NCBI GenBank assembly: GCA_946902875.1 | Contig: OX336353.1 | Location: 20,287,151-20,351,150, forward strand | Direction: 5' to 3' | Length of the DNA: 64,000 bases | Source of the DNA: Nematopogon swammerdamellus | Lineage: Eukaryota > Arthropoda > Insecta > Lepidoptera > Adelidae | In this document: positions 21,851-35,879 of the stretch, one piece after another | How positions within the stretch are numbered: position 1 is the stretch's first letter | Layout: each line of letters starts with the position of its first letter | Notes under the pieces: generated by a model | What the model was told of the DNA's origin: nothing | The model's database searches: none | The model's input: the letters and a program-made list of their open reading frames with translations, nothing else | Made by a program: the position numbers and the translations under genes

Positions 21851-22454
21851 ACGTCTACTTACTGTTGTGTAGCGGTGTGGCTGCACACCGCTAAGTACCT
21901 AAATATGTATGTAGTCGAGTCAATATTACTTTCACTTACATAGATATTCAATAAGTATTTTTTGCAAATCGCTTTCGACGAATCTTGCGCCCGGTCACGG
22001 ATAAAGTAAGAATGAGAAGAAATTAAATTAAATTAAATTCGTTAAATTCGTCTTTTGTGTTCCATGTTTCATGGTATACTATATAGTATATTGATTTGAT
22101 TACTCGATTAGTTGATCGGAAAATTAGCAAAAATTTACAGTGGCGCGAAAAGCGCTCAAATATAAATTGCTCGTGGAACTTCAAGTCACAGGTAAACCCG
22201 TTAAATTTGTTGAGTAAAATACAGAATATTATATATAACAGTTTCATTGCTTATGAAAATCTTTCGACATAAGACAAAGTCGTATCATTCATAGGAAGGA
22301 CACCCGTCGAGCGAAATATAACAATAGCGACCGTTGAAGGATACTCGTGGGAAGCGATGCAATTTCGGACAATGAAAAGGGTTACGCGAGTAGATCCCAA
22401 GCGAGGAGGGATCTTTCTGGCATCGATCCAATGATGCACATTTCAATCCTTCGA
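21851..22454. other. apparently single-copy DNA
   Basis: No second copy or protein family was recognised. Short frames on minus (22,023-22,247 and 22,251-22,439) have no family features. Confidence 0.3.
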
Positions 22455-23074
22455 AAGATTCAGATTCAGATATTTATTTCGCCATAAAGAACACACAACA
22501 ATAACAATATTACATTGAGACATATGCATATTCAGTATGGTTCGTCATAGTTTTTGTTTTATCCCATTCAGCAATGCAATCTATTATGGAAGAATCGGGC
22601 AAGAAACCTTATGAGCTTTTTTTTAAAAATTCTTAAATATAACTTACATGTTAATTTTTAATTATGTTAACTATACTATAACATAGGTACTACATCTAAT
22701 AAAAAATAAAAATAATAAGTAAAAGATTATCTTTAAAAAAGAGAATAAAGTACAAAGAACAAAGGGTTCAGTCAAATGTATACATATAAAAGATTCATTT
22801 GAATCGTCCACGTCAGCAATATTGTTTATTTACAATATGAAAAAAAATCATTTAATTTATAAAATGGATTATCTAAAAGAAATATTTTGAGCTGACTCTG
22901 AAACACATTGTCACTGTTTATTGATTTAATTTTTTCGGGAAAATTTTCGTACAATTTAGGTACGATCACGTCAGGGTCTTTTTCAGCCATCGCTGATTTT
23001 ATATCATGCACAACCATAGAGAAATAATAACGTCTATGTGCGCAACTGATTTTAAAACAGAAAGAAAGACACAT
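22455..23074 (-). mobile_element. CR1/Jockey-like LINE 3' fragment
   Basis: The minus frame at 22,826-23,074 resembles the last part of a non-LTR reverse transcriptase (KLYENFPEKIKSINSDNVFQ, then QLKIFLLDNPFYKLNDFF). An AT-rich 3' UTR and a short GAATCT-type repeat at the 3' end (22,458-22,470 on plus) follow. It is 5'-truncated. Confidence 0.65.
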
Positions 23075-23480
23075 AAGAATTAATACGAGTATGATGATGA
23101 CAAAACGCTTACATAAAGCAATTCGTTGAAAATGGATCCAATCTCAGCGGATAATCATGCAAAGACTTATTCTAAAATAACATTGTCTTCCGGCCAAGCT
23201 GTAAACATTAAGATAAGACGGGTTGAATCAGTAATATTATCAAACGATACTCGGATGTTACGAAATCATCAGCCGAGAGCCAATAACATCGCCTGCTATC
23301 TGTGATCCAATTAGTAAATGTTTTGCTAATTCGCCGCTCGGTGGGCGTGGGCCGGTGGAGCGCAATGGGCACTAAACATGAAATTTCAGCTGAAGTAAAT
23401 GTGATTGCGTCATCGTTGAGGACATCGAGCGTACCATTATGGTTCGTAACAATAAAATACCACTTCGAGAGCCTATTAAC
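23075..23480. promoter_or_regulatory. candidate cis-regulatory DNA upstream of dan
   Basis: No repeat or coding signal is seen, but many short motifs typical of insect enhancers cluster here. They include GGATAATC (23,149-23,156), a forkhead-like GTAAACA (23,201-23,207), a GATA-type AGATAAGA (23,211-23,218), and homeodomain-type CCAATTAG (23,308-23,314) and CTAATT (23,326-23,331). The block lies about 4.5 kb upstream of the proposed dan first exon. Such motifs are short and frequent by chance, so this is a hypothesis. Confidence 0.25.
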
Positions 23481-23489
23481 GGTCGACAT

Positions 23490-24000
23490 AAACATTTTAT
23501 TTCCGCAGCCCTTCTGCGCCGCCGCTCCGCCGCTAGGTGCGGTCGGAACATGGCGCAACAGGTCCCGTCGAGAGTTTTGTACTACTTGCTCTGGCGGCCC
23601 ACGTCGCGTCTCGTCGCTCCCCTTCCCCCCGCACCCCCGCACGCCTCGACGCCTCTCCTCGTCTCGCCGCGCGCTGCTGTCCCTGTTGTTGCGGCGGATA
23701 TTAAATTTCGCAAAACTTTTGCCCTCCTCGACTCAGCTGATATTTTCACAGCGCGCGGGTGGCGCGGTCGCATCGCGCGTCGTCTGTATATGTGCACGTA
23801 CGCACGCAACGTAGTACGTACACGTGTGGTGTACTCGAGGAGACACGCGCGTGTAGGTCGATGCATTGTTCCTCGTGTCCGCGGCCGCGTGTGTGTGTGT
23901 GTAGGTAGGCAGACGCGACGTCGTCGCGTCGTCGGTCGTGCTATGAAGATGCAGTTTGCAATTCATTAGGCACGAAACGTTATCGCCTCGAGTAAGGTTA
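23490..24000. other. GC-rich block
   Basis: GC-rich with (GT)n at about 23,889-23,902 and multiple overlapping frames. No protein family is recognisable. Confidence 0.35.
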
Positions 24001-25124
24001 CATTATCAGACGAGTGCATTCGCTTCGCGAGCTGTACTGTACTGTCGCGGCGGTCGTCTGCCTACCTACCTAGTTATACAGTCGCGAAGCCGCTGTGGTT
24101 GCTACGTGGGTGTCTGCGGTACATTTTTGCTCAGATAACAATTAAAAGTTTCGGAGGTCACGTGGGCGATCAGCGTTCCTCGTCTCCTCGACGCCGAGCC
24201 GCCGCCTCCGCGTCGCGCCCGGCGAAGGCGGCGACCGACGCGGCGGCCTAATGAGTTTTAGCGGGGGCGATCAGCGCCGAGGGGGCGACGAAGGCGAGGG
24301 GCGAGGGGGAAGCATGTGCCGGTCGTTCGAGCGGCGACAGCCGTTCGAGTAAATGGCGCGCGGCGTCGGATGTCGCCGTCGGCGGCGGCGCGGCGGCCGC
24401 GGCGGGGGGCTCACGACCGCGAGACGGGGGGAACGAGCGGGGGACGACGAGAGCACCGGAGGCGATCGCGACCGCCTCACCCTACCCGACTGGAACACCC
24501 GACCCACCCCGCGTCGCACCCACCGCCGACCGCCTCCACCGCGCCGCGAGCGAGCTAGCCGACCGATCCCAAAAAGACCCAAAACACGTCAGAAGCTGTC
24601 GCGGCACAATCTTCAATCGATAGTTTATCGTATACCACTTGCCGTGACGCAGGGTAGAGCAGTGAGTGAATACGCTGACCAGGTAATGTCCTAAGGTAAT
24701 GGTCACTAGGTGGTCACTAACTCTAAAGAACAGTGCCGACCATTCCATTGCAAGCCATTTGAGATCTTCAATAATTGATTACTTCCGAATACGTAAGAGT
24801 AAGCGCATTTGCAACGGCAGCCGCGCGACAGAACCGGACACTCGAAATTCGAACGCTTGAGCCGCGTCAATTTGTAGATGTCTGTCTAGGCTCGCCTGGA
24901 GTGTCGCGTCGCGAGTCGGTTTTGTCGCAAAGTGTGCACCACCCCGGTGCGGCATTTCTCTATAGACGCAAGTATGGAGGAGGCTGGCGCGTAGCCAACT
25001 AGCCGAATATATTCGAGGATAGTCTGGAGTGCAGCGTCCACTGCCGTAAACCAACTGCCACTTCGCGTGCTCTTACAGCAGCGTCTGCATACCTTCCATG
25101 CGCATCTACCTACTTGTACATTAC
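24001..25124. other. GC-rich block and spacer
   Basis: A GC-rich block at about 24,150-24,560 is followed by a potential splice donor (CAG then GTAATG at 24,683) and AT-rich DNA. It could be an alternative noncoding exon of a neighbouring gene, but nothing in the sequence proves transcription. Confidence 0.3.
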
Positions 25125-25606
25125 GGGTGTTTCAGGATGGGCTTGAGAAACTTTAGGAATAGAAATTATACATTATTAGAAGAAAAAAAAATCCTTATCA
25201 CTCGAATCGAAATTCTTTTTTTTTTCATACAAAAATTGAAAATTGTAAAAAAACTCGATGGACAGTGAGCATTGGCAAGGGAGATTTGGAAATATTGCTG
25301 TCTAGGTCTAGGGAGTGCAATGACTTTTTAACTAGTCCAGTTCTCTTTTTTTTTTTTCTTTTTTTGTCATTCAAATTTATGTGTTTGAAAACCTACATGC
25401 AGTTCAATTCTACTAGTCAAGCATGTAAGTTAAGTCATTTTATTTTTATTTAATAAAGGCGGACATTAACCGTCCACCAACGCTCAATTAAACTATTTTC
25501 ACCAAAAAGTGCTGCGGAATGACCGAATCAGGGAAAAAAGCTTCTCATCTTCAAATATGGACCCCTTTCGAACCCTGAAGTTACAAAACCCTATCCTGAA
25601 ACACCC
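25125..25606. mobile_element. TIR MITE, second copy
   Basis: Ends GGGTGTTTCAGGATGGG and CCCTATCCTGAAACACCC. It aligns with the 13,347-13,811 copy along its length. Confidence 0.75.
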
Positions 25607-26292
25607 TGTATATACTGAATTGTCGTTCCGTAACACGTATGTATGTTTGTACAGACGGCTGCGGAGTGCGGAGTCTGACCGCATTGCACTGAGACGGAGC
25701 GGAAGAGGGGCCCTAGGCCGTACATGTGGCTGCTATTACGAGTAATAAGCCAGTTCGTTTGGAGCAGGTTTTAGAAGATTCAATGTAGCAAAATACATTG
25801 GCTTCTATATTACCGCAAAACATAAGCAAGAAATCAAACAAAGCTCTAAAATAAAATCAAATAAAAAACTACTACATTAGAAAAAAAACTAAAAACATGT
25901 ATAACACTTTAAAACAATGAGTAAAATTTAATAAAAACGTTTAAACAAAATATATAGAAGAAAAAACCCCCCTAAAAAACTACCAAATAAAATCAACATT
26001 GAAAAAAGTCTGACCTACAGGATTTTATTACCTTTTAGGTACTTTACTACGATTTAAATAGACTCTCCTCTTCCTATGCCTAAATGCATGATAGGTACTC
26101 TGGTTTCATCTTGGAGGCAGGAAGCTAGCTAGCAGCGCCCCCGGGGCCGGGGTGCCCGCGTCATTTGTTTCCTCCTAGGGTTTCGTGGAATAAGTCAATA
26201 TTGCACTTTCTGTTGAGTACGATGCATTTTTTTTCAGCATTCTGGACAGTGGCGTGTGGACATATTTAGTGTCCAAGGTTGGCTGGTTCGAC
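25607..26292. other. AT-rich spacer
   Basis: An A-rich stretch at about 25,790-26,010 has low complexity. A short GC patch lies near 26,135. No gene is seen. Confidence 0.35.
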
Positions 26293-26653
26293 TTTTTTTT
26301 ATATGGAAACTGATACGTTTGGCTACATCACCTACAACATCCGTGATGTCAGCCCATAACACCGGGTGAACTAGGTGCCAATATAATAGTGCTTCCCTTC
26401 ATTTCATGTCGGCCACACTGAACTGGACGGAAAAGACGAACTATTTTCATAGACGTTTCGGTGCGGTGGTATCAACCCGGACGGGATAAACTCTACCACC
26501 TAGTGTGGTAAGAAGGGAAGGGACCTTACAGTTTTACGTGGAATCCGAACCACGGTCAGCCTCCAACGGTCTAGCGGTCACCCATCCAAGTACTGACCGC
26601 GCTCAGGTGTGCTTAACAACAGTCGATCGACTGCACCACTGAGCTACCGTGAC
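26293..26653 (-). mobile_element. SINE family A, near full length
   Basis: Minus copy with 3' A-run, body, core, 5S-like region (CATCCAAGTACTGACCGCGC on plus) and tRNA-like start. About 15 bp are deleted in the body after CATAGACGTTTCG. Confidence 0.85.
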
Positions 26654-26743
26654 TGACGATGTAAGTATATTTGTTATGAAAGGATCATAGTAGGTATCTG
26701 GGTGTGAGACGGGGCACATCATATCGCTGACACTACTCACACT

Positions 26744-27420
26744 CAGGGTTGACAGTTATCCGGTTTTGGTCCAGACAGTTTATTGTTTATTTATTGTATA
26801 ATTTCATCCATAGGTAGGTAACTTACGCTTGGATATGTCAAAAATTCCGCCAGTTCTAAATTCAATGCGAAGAAGAACTGACAAACAAACTTCGCAAGTC
26901 ACAGTGTTTTGTTAGTACCTTATAAGTATTATATTATAGTAACTTACAAAGAATGAACCCATGCTACCGCTCACAAGAGCATTAATATTTACAGCATACT
27001 TATCATGAATACTGAAGAATCTGACCGACCATTCTGCCTATTTACATTACCTATATCTGATGTATAGTGCCAACGTCAATTCCGGGGCTTGTGTCCGGTC
27101 TCCAAAATAATGAAAAACCGGACATCCAAACGTCCGGTTTTTTGTCTTCATATAATGCAAATATTTACTTTTTTCGGAACATTTTAATACTAATCTTTTT
27201 GAGTTCTTAGATTTTGCAAATAAGTTCGATCAATTCAACCGTTTTATTTATTACTCTATCTCCCATTCATTTTCAGAAGTAAAGGTCATTCATGAAAAAT
27301 TTTGTACTCGAAAATCAAACCCATCATATTTTATTAAACATTACGAACCTGAAAAATCAAAGGCCCTTTCGTTAAATAGGTATGTCCGGTTTTTTTCTTC
27401 TGAACCATCTGGAAACCCTC
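26744..27420. mobile_element. hAT-like element
   Basis: It starts CAGGGTTGACAGTTATCCGG and ends ACCATCTGGAAACCCTC, so the ends are imperfect inverted repeats of hAT type. Its right half is the uninterrupted counterpart of the 20.8-21.7-kb copy. No clear 8-bp duplication survives and there is no transposase frame. Confidence 0.55.
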
Positions 27421-27699
27421 GCACTTCATTACATTATAGACTTGATGTAGAAACCCTCCATGTTTTAACCTACTTGTTGGGCCGCCTATAAAACTTTGTT
27501 GAAAGTAGAAGCAGACTTTCACAGCTCCACCCTTCCTCTTCATTAGGCGGTTCGGCAAGTCGTTCGGAAGCGGTGAACTCAAAAGCAATCATGCCCGATC
27601 TCCGCCATCTCCAGTGGGGACATTTTTCAAGTTACGCAAACTTTCTAGATAAATCTGAAGTTCCTAGACTGTGAGAAAGCGGGCGAAGGGAATTAATTA

Positions 27700-28297
27700 T
27701 CATAATAAAGTAGGCGGAGGCGCGGCGGCGCGGCGGAGCGCGGCGCGTAGGCCGAGCCGTGTTTACGATGGAGCTACCCTCGCGGGGTGGCGCCGCGACC
27801 GCGCCGCCGCCCCGGCGGCGTGACGCGACGCGGCGCGACGGCGGGGTGCGGGGCTGCGACCGCGGACCGTGCCCGGCCCGGAGGAGCCGCGACCGCCCGC
27901 GCCGCCACTCACTACGCCTCGCGACTTCGCGCCGGCAGCATCTCACGATCGCGTCGTACCGCTGGCTGTCGCTCGGACAAAGGGCCGTAGTACGCCGCGA
28001 CACGTCACCGCCTCACCGCGCATTCGGACGTCCGTCACCTCGCGACCGAGACGACTCGCCCGCGCGAGAGCGCTCGTCCGCGCGGTGAACTTGGAAAAAG
28101 TTTTTAGTTTCGCGCGCGACTTGCGCTTTCGAGTTGTTGTAACTGTGGTGGTGTGGCTCGCCATTCATACCGGCGAATATAACGAGTGTTGTAAGGTTGT
28201 AACTGTCTCGCCGGGTGTAAACTGCGCCAGTTGTAAACATCTCCGCACGTGCTCGGGAGCGGGCGGCGCGGCGCGGAGGAGGGGCCCCGTGCGTCAA
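27700..28297 (+). promoter_or_regulatory. dan: putative dan promoter and 5' noncoding exon
   Basis: A GC-rich block ends at a strong 5' splice donor: exon bases CGTCAA then GTAAGTAAG at 28,298-28,306. A matching acceptor lies at 32,672-32,673, just before the dan start codon, so a noncoding first exon here is the simplest model. The transcription start is not identifiable by eye. Arg/Pro-rich frames in this block (for example 27,759-28,088) are compositional. The intron would be 4,376 bp. Confidence 0.4.
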
Positions 28298-29836
28298 GTA
28301 AGTAAGTGTTGATGTCAGTGTTCTTTTATGTTCGGTCCGTGTGTACGAACTTTTCGGTGAAATTTTGAAATGTACGTTGTGTTGTGTAGAAATGTTTTGA
28401 TTGTAGAACTTGCCATGATTGTCGGGCGCTTGTGTTAGTTAAAAGTGAGTTATGGTTCGAGACAGATAATAAACATTGAGAATAATTTGTTGTAAATAAT
28501 TCAATCATTTCATTGATAGACATTTTATTTCTTTTGGTGCTTGTATTGCAGGTTATTGGTTAATATTTTGTTCAAAGGAGTGATATTAGAAATTAAAGTT
28601 CGATTTTTGCTTTTAGTTTTATATTATTATAATGTCAATCAATATTTACAAATCTTCGCCACATTTTACCACATTATGTACCTAGGTAACAGTTAATGTG
28701 AAAATAAAATCTTGTAATTATATAGGTACCTATATTACCTAGGTACCAATATTTTTTATAAACTTATACGTCTTATAGGTACCTACCTACATACTTCCTT
28801 TTTAGTAGATTCCTGATTAGTTTTGTATGATTGATTATCTTATTGAAGTGAAAACTTCTTTAGCGGCGCTTGGCACTTTTTTTAGATGGGTAAAAAATGT
28901 TAAACTCCTGTCAGATCCGTAGCCTGATCGAAAAGGCGTAAAATTCGTTGAAATTATGGATGAAAGTTGATTTTTCTGAGAAATAAACTTTTTGATGTAA
29001 AATAATTATAATAGTTCTGTAGTGTTAAATTTTTTATGTAATATAAATTGTCATGTTTGTCTACGATAGCGCAATAAATGAATATTATATTTTACCACAT
29101 AAATGATAGTACTTTTATACTGATAAATAAAACAATTCATGCGAAATTATTCCCTAACCATTCCAAAATATTCAAAAATTGATGTTTAAGTTTTCACTTC
29201 TGCCGGCACTCCCGGAGTGCAACCTTTTTATTATTGTTTTTAGTGATAGGTACCTAGTTTCTTCGTTAAATATTGGAGAGTGTGGAAATGTGCAAAGTGG
29301 AGATCACCTGTAGAACCTTGTCGTACTTAAAACTTGGTGCGCGTAATTTTGACAGGCTTATAATCTTTGCCTAGAGAGCCAACTCACATGAAGATCAGTC
29401 AATGTTGCTCGTAGCTTAGAGTAGGTACCTATGTGTCTCGTACGTTATTATTATGTTTGTAATACAGCTTGTGTTTATAATCATGCTATCCTAATAAGTA
29501 CCTAGGTAGGTACCTACCTACTTATAGCTCTGTCTACTTCAAGTTTGCCGGCGCGCGGAGTGCGGAACCCTCCCACCTCCTTCCTCCACCCTCTCCTAAC
29601 GCTCGCATCTTGTTACCGATAGCAACGCCTCCCCCGCGCCTCCGCCCTTGCAAATAACAAAACTTTATTTTTTTGTGAAGTCACAGCGCAGCGCCACCGC
29701 GCCGCCGCGCGCCGCGCCGGCAAACTTGAAGTAGGTTAGGTACTCGAGTAGGTAGGCTAGGCGTGATATTCATCTGTACTCTGTACTGTGTAGGCGCCGC
29801 GCCGCGCCGCGCCGCCGCGCCGCCGCCGTGTCGCCT
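28298..29836 (+). other. dan intron, 5' part
   Basis: AT-rich intronic DNA has GGTACCTA-type repeats at 28,725-28,785 and 29,500-29,520 and a GC-rich patch at about 29,545-29,830 with a (GCCGC)n-like stretch. No exon is recognised. Confidence 0.35.
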
Positions 29837-30398
29837 GTACCCTAATCACGAGATTTTATCTACTACTCTCACCGTGTGCTGCCAGTACCGTGTGGTGCCG
29901 GTACTTAAAAAGAATAGCCCCACTGCATCTCTCCCCGTGCATGTCGTAAAAGTCGACTAAGGGATAAAGACAAGATATCGTGCTAAAGGGCGACGGGCTC
30001 GCCACCTCTCACCTTGGCACGGTACTTCCACCGAGTCATGCAGCAGGTGGGTCTTCGTGCCTTACTTGCTGCTTGATCGATTCAATCTTGTTCGAATACT
30101 TTGCGAAACGTGGTGGTCGGTGTTGTGCTGTAATTTACTAGAGTACTTGCAGCACAACACCGATTACTCTGCTTATCCCGATTGTCGGGATTCAGCGTCT
30201 GTGATATGTATATGTATATTTATGTACGCTCATCACTACGCTACGCTACGCCCCGTGTTCTCCGCATAATTTTGTATGGAGAAACGGAGTTCGAAAATCT
30301 ATCACTAGAGACGCTGCTCCGTTTCTCCATACAAATGATGCGGAGAACACGGCGTAGCGTAGCGTAGCGTAGTAGGTTAAATCTCGTGATTAGGGTAC
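29837..30398. mobile_element. TIR element, second copy, with nested R3
   Basis: The same GTACCCTAATCACGAGAT ends as the 3.25-kb element. Inside lie an R3 copy (about 29,885-30,205) and the inverted repeat around CTCCGTTTCTCCATACAAA (30,237-30,372). A GCGTA-type array (TAGCGTAGCGTAGCGTAG) lies near 30,355-30,372. Confidence 0.65.
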
Positions 30399-30597
30399 TG
30401 GTAGCCCTGCAGCGCCTGTAGTGTGGTTTCGTGGAATTCTCCAAAATTGTGGTAAACAGTAATATTGAGGCGACTACATCGACATCTCAAGGCCAACACA
30501 TAAGCACTGACTCGCCGTACTTTGCACACATTTTCTATCTATTTGATTAGGTACTTAAGTTTTTGTGAAGGAATACATTTTAATTAATTTCACTTTT

Positions 30598-30872
30598 AGG
30601 GTCCGTATCCGCTACGGGACCCTATTACTAAGCCTACGACGTCTGTCTGTCTATCTGTCTGCCCGTCTGTCCGAGGAGGGCTGTATCTCTTGAACCGTAG
30701 TAGGTAGCTCGTTGAAATTTTCACAGAATATGAAAAAGTAAAAAGAAATCACGTGGGTCCCCATACTAGAAACTAAAAAGCGTATGCGCGCCATCTACCG
30801 AAAAGAGTATGAAGCATTTTATTTTAACATAGATGGCGTCGTGAGTCGGTGCGCGAGTTCGGATCGCATTTG
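30598..30872 (-). mobile_element. RG repeat, shortened copy
   Basis: Minus copy runs from GGGTCCGTATCCGCTACGGG to GTGCGCGAGTTCGGATCGC, with the middle partly deleted. Confidence 0.6.
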
Positions 30873-30954
30873 TTATTTAGATCCGGAAATCTACTCGGTA
30901 ATAAATAACTTAACGTCGTTTCAATTGCATACCTACATATGCATACCAATTGCA

Positions 30955-31080
30955 TACCTGCATACCACACGCTGTGTATCCCGACCATCCCGACAATCGG
31001 GGTAAGCAAAAGTAGGTATAATATCGGTGTTTTGCTGCAAGTAGGTACCTACTCTTGTAAATTTCAGCACAAGACCGACC
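30955..31080 (-). repeat. R3 repeat fragment
   Basis: Minus copy with CCCGACAATCGGGGTAAGCA and a stem-forming GCTGCAAG/CAGC pair. Confidence 0.5.
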
Positions 31081-31452
31081 ATTTAATTTAATCATAGAAA
31101 GTTCAGTGCATTTGCACGGTGCAATCAACTCAAAATTAAAGGTAGGTACCTACAACAATTTTATTTTATTAGGAAAACACAAAATAAACAAAAAAAAAAT
31201 TCCCCCAACAATGGACAAACCACAATTGGCTATTTATTATTTTCTACATAACGCATATTGACAACGGCTGGAGATGACTATTCAGCAATATACCTACACG
31301 GCCTGACCGACAGACCTCGCGCGGTGCGATGGTCGGTCGGAAGTCGGAACTTGCACACGTAGAAGGTATCTACTAACTTTGCAACGCCACGTAGCCGTGT
31401 GCTACACTACAACACACTTCAAAACTTTTAATTCCTCCCTAAGCTGAGACCA

Positions 31453-31663
31453 GCCTCGGTAGCTCAGTGGTGCGGTCGGTCGACTGTCGGTCGGATCATA
31501 AGCACACCTGGGCGCGGTCAGTGGATGGATGGGTGACCGCTCGAACCGTTGGAGACTGACCGTGGTTCGGATTCCACGTAAAACCTCTTAGGTCTCTTCC
31601 CTTCTTAACTTACTAGGTGATAGGGTTTAACCCGCCCGGGTTGGTATCACCGCACTGAATGAA
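31453..31663 (+). mobile_element. SINE family A, 5' half
   Basis: Head GCCTCGGTAGCTCAGTGGTG, 5S-like GATGGGTGACCGCTCGAA, B-box-like GGTTCGGATTCCAC and the core, cut off after CCGCACTGAATGAAAT. It lies in the dan intron. Confidence 0.8.
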
Positions 31664-32206
31664 ATATCTTATCATCGGTAAGTACACTCCGCTCCCCGCA
31701 ACTCGGCGACGCTAGTTCTCAATCTCATACAAGCATTTGACAGTCCGGCGGCGTCCATAGCTTTTTTTATCGTTCTAGAATTTGGCCATACATACACATT
31801 GCTTGGTTGGCGCGCCGCTCTGCCGCGTACTGCCGCGTGTTGCCGCCGTTGCCTTTATACAAACAATACTCGTGCCGCACCACTCCGCGCCGCAGTGCAG
31901 TGCCACATGGGCGGTAGCACCTTTATAGAGTTGTTTATTATTGAACTGACATCGTTGGCTACATACGTCACCTACTGTACAACACCCGCGATGTCAGCCC
32001 ATTCATTGAGGTCGCCGATGTTGCAACGCACGCCACGTTCCTTAATGATGGGTCAAACTACTAAACAACCAAATTTCACTCACTGAAAAGAAAACGGGGT
32101 CGTTATGCAAGGTGCATACACAATCATTATCAGTAACAATCATTCCAACTCGAAGTTAGAGCATAGGTACCTACCTAAAAGCAAGCCTAAAACGAATAGC
32201 CCTTGG
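31664..32206. other. dan intron, mixed
   Basis: It contains a minus-strand SINE A end fragment at about 31,943-32,003 (CGCGATGTCAGCCCATTC) and otherwise unassigned DNA. Confidence 0.4.
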
Positions 32207-34317
<2,111 letters not shown>

Positions 34318-35390
34318 CTGCTGGAGGGCTGCGCGCGCCTCGTGCGCCTCGTTCGTTACCAAATGGACTATCTATACAAAGACGTTGCTACAGGGAATTC
34401 TTCAATTATGTACATATAATGTTTAACGTTCGCTTGTAAGAAAGATTTATTTGTGATATGTGTAGCCAAATCGAAACGTTTTCTTCGTTTTAAAAAGGAG
34501 TTTTGTTGCGGTGCGGGTTCGAGTGGTTCGCAAGATGAGTGAGTGACATTTCCCGACACGTCCGCCCGCTCGACTGACGACGTCTAGGATGTGGACTGTT
34601 GATATAGAGAGTATGAGCGACGACGGAGCTGTTATTCACGTAGTATTTAGAGTTGGAGAAATCTAATGACCGCGACTATATAGAGTTCCTCACGTGTCGT
34701 AGCCGAGTTCATTCCCAGCAGTTGTCCAGAAGTCACATTCCATACAAGTTTATCTCGTCTCCTACCTCGTAAGTCACCGATTCGATCCCTGTCCTCTACC
34801 TCATTTAAGAGATAAAACTTTTAACTTTAATGCTTTCGAAAGTGTTTTGTTTCTTTCGCGAAGCTCTGATTTATCGCAGGTCGAAGTTCTTGTGCCACTC
34901 GATTGCTTTTAGGTTTCAGAATTTATGTTTTGTGAAAAAAAAAATATCCAACGCGATCACCATTTCACTAATGACATTTTAGAAGGCTCTATAATGTCCT
35001 AACCGCGCCATGTTGAATTGTTTACAATTTATTTACCACTTCTCTACCACCATTGTTTAACACTTCTCTAACCCCTAAGGAATAGGGTGGCTCGAGAAAG
35101 TCTCCCGAAATCAAATGTACAAAAGAAGAGTATTTAGCATAGTTTATAGTTTTAAGCAAAATAATTTGGGTGTTAACAGATTCGCAAAGATCTGGAAATT
35201 TGTCGTGCCAACTTCAGCAAACAGTGTAAATGTTATTGTATGTGATTTAATAGTTGTTACGTTGGATAAATGTTTGTATGTTCGGGTTTTGCATTGCTCA
35301 TGGCTCTCCCGCGTGAGGGTAATTTCTATTCTGTGAACTTTTAACATCCATGTCATTCCCTCGTGAAGTTTATATCAAGAAGTTAAGGGC
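34318..35390 (+). other. dan 3' untranslated and flanking DNA
   Basis: This follows the dan stop codon. I see no perfect AATAAA in the first several hundred bases, so the transcript end is not defined. No repeat or other exon is recognised. Confidence 0.4.
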
Positions 35391-35765
35391 CGATTTCGCA
35401 ACCTTCAGCTAAAATTTAGCTGACGGTTAACTCCTGTCAAATGTAACAAGCTTCTCAACCGAAGCAAGAAAACTCTTCCTGACTAACAGAATCGTAAACA
35501 GCTGGAATAAACTGCCCGAGGAAGTTATTGAAGCACCCTACAAAAAATACATTCAAAAATAGGCTTGACAAGTATTCAAAAATCGAATAAATATAACAAA
35601 TGGCATCACCAGTGATAATCATAGACATGAACACATCAGCATATTAAGCTGCTAGTGCATTAACAAATAATAATAAAATGTATGAGAGATTCCGACTTTA
35701 ACCGACAGATAAATTAACCGTGACTTAACAGAAGATGGTGAAATCAGCCACAATATCAAATTTGT
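35391..35765 (+). mobile_element. MITE split by LINE fragment
   Basis: Outer pieces begin GGCCGATTTCGCAACC and end GATGGTGAAATCAGCC, which are inverted ends. Related pieces lie at about 37,567, 37,972 and 62,068. A plus-strand CR1/Jockey-like LINE piece (about 35,449-35,685) sits inside. It encodes an end similar to LTNRIVNSWNKLPEEVIEAP, with AATAAA-type bases. Confidence 0.6.
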
Positions 35766-35879
35766 CTTGTGTTATTTGATAGCCATCAAGGGCTAGTTGG
35801 TCTAAGATATCGTCCTACACCCATACAAACTACACACCGTAGAGTTGCCCGTAAAACAAGAACAGTTTATTTAAATTAA

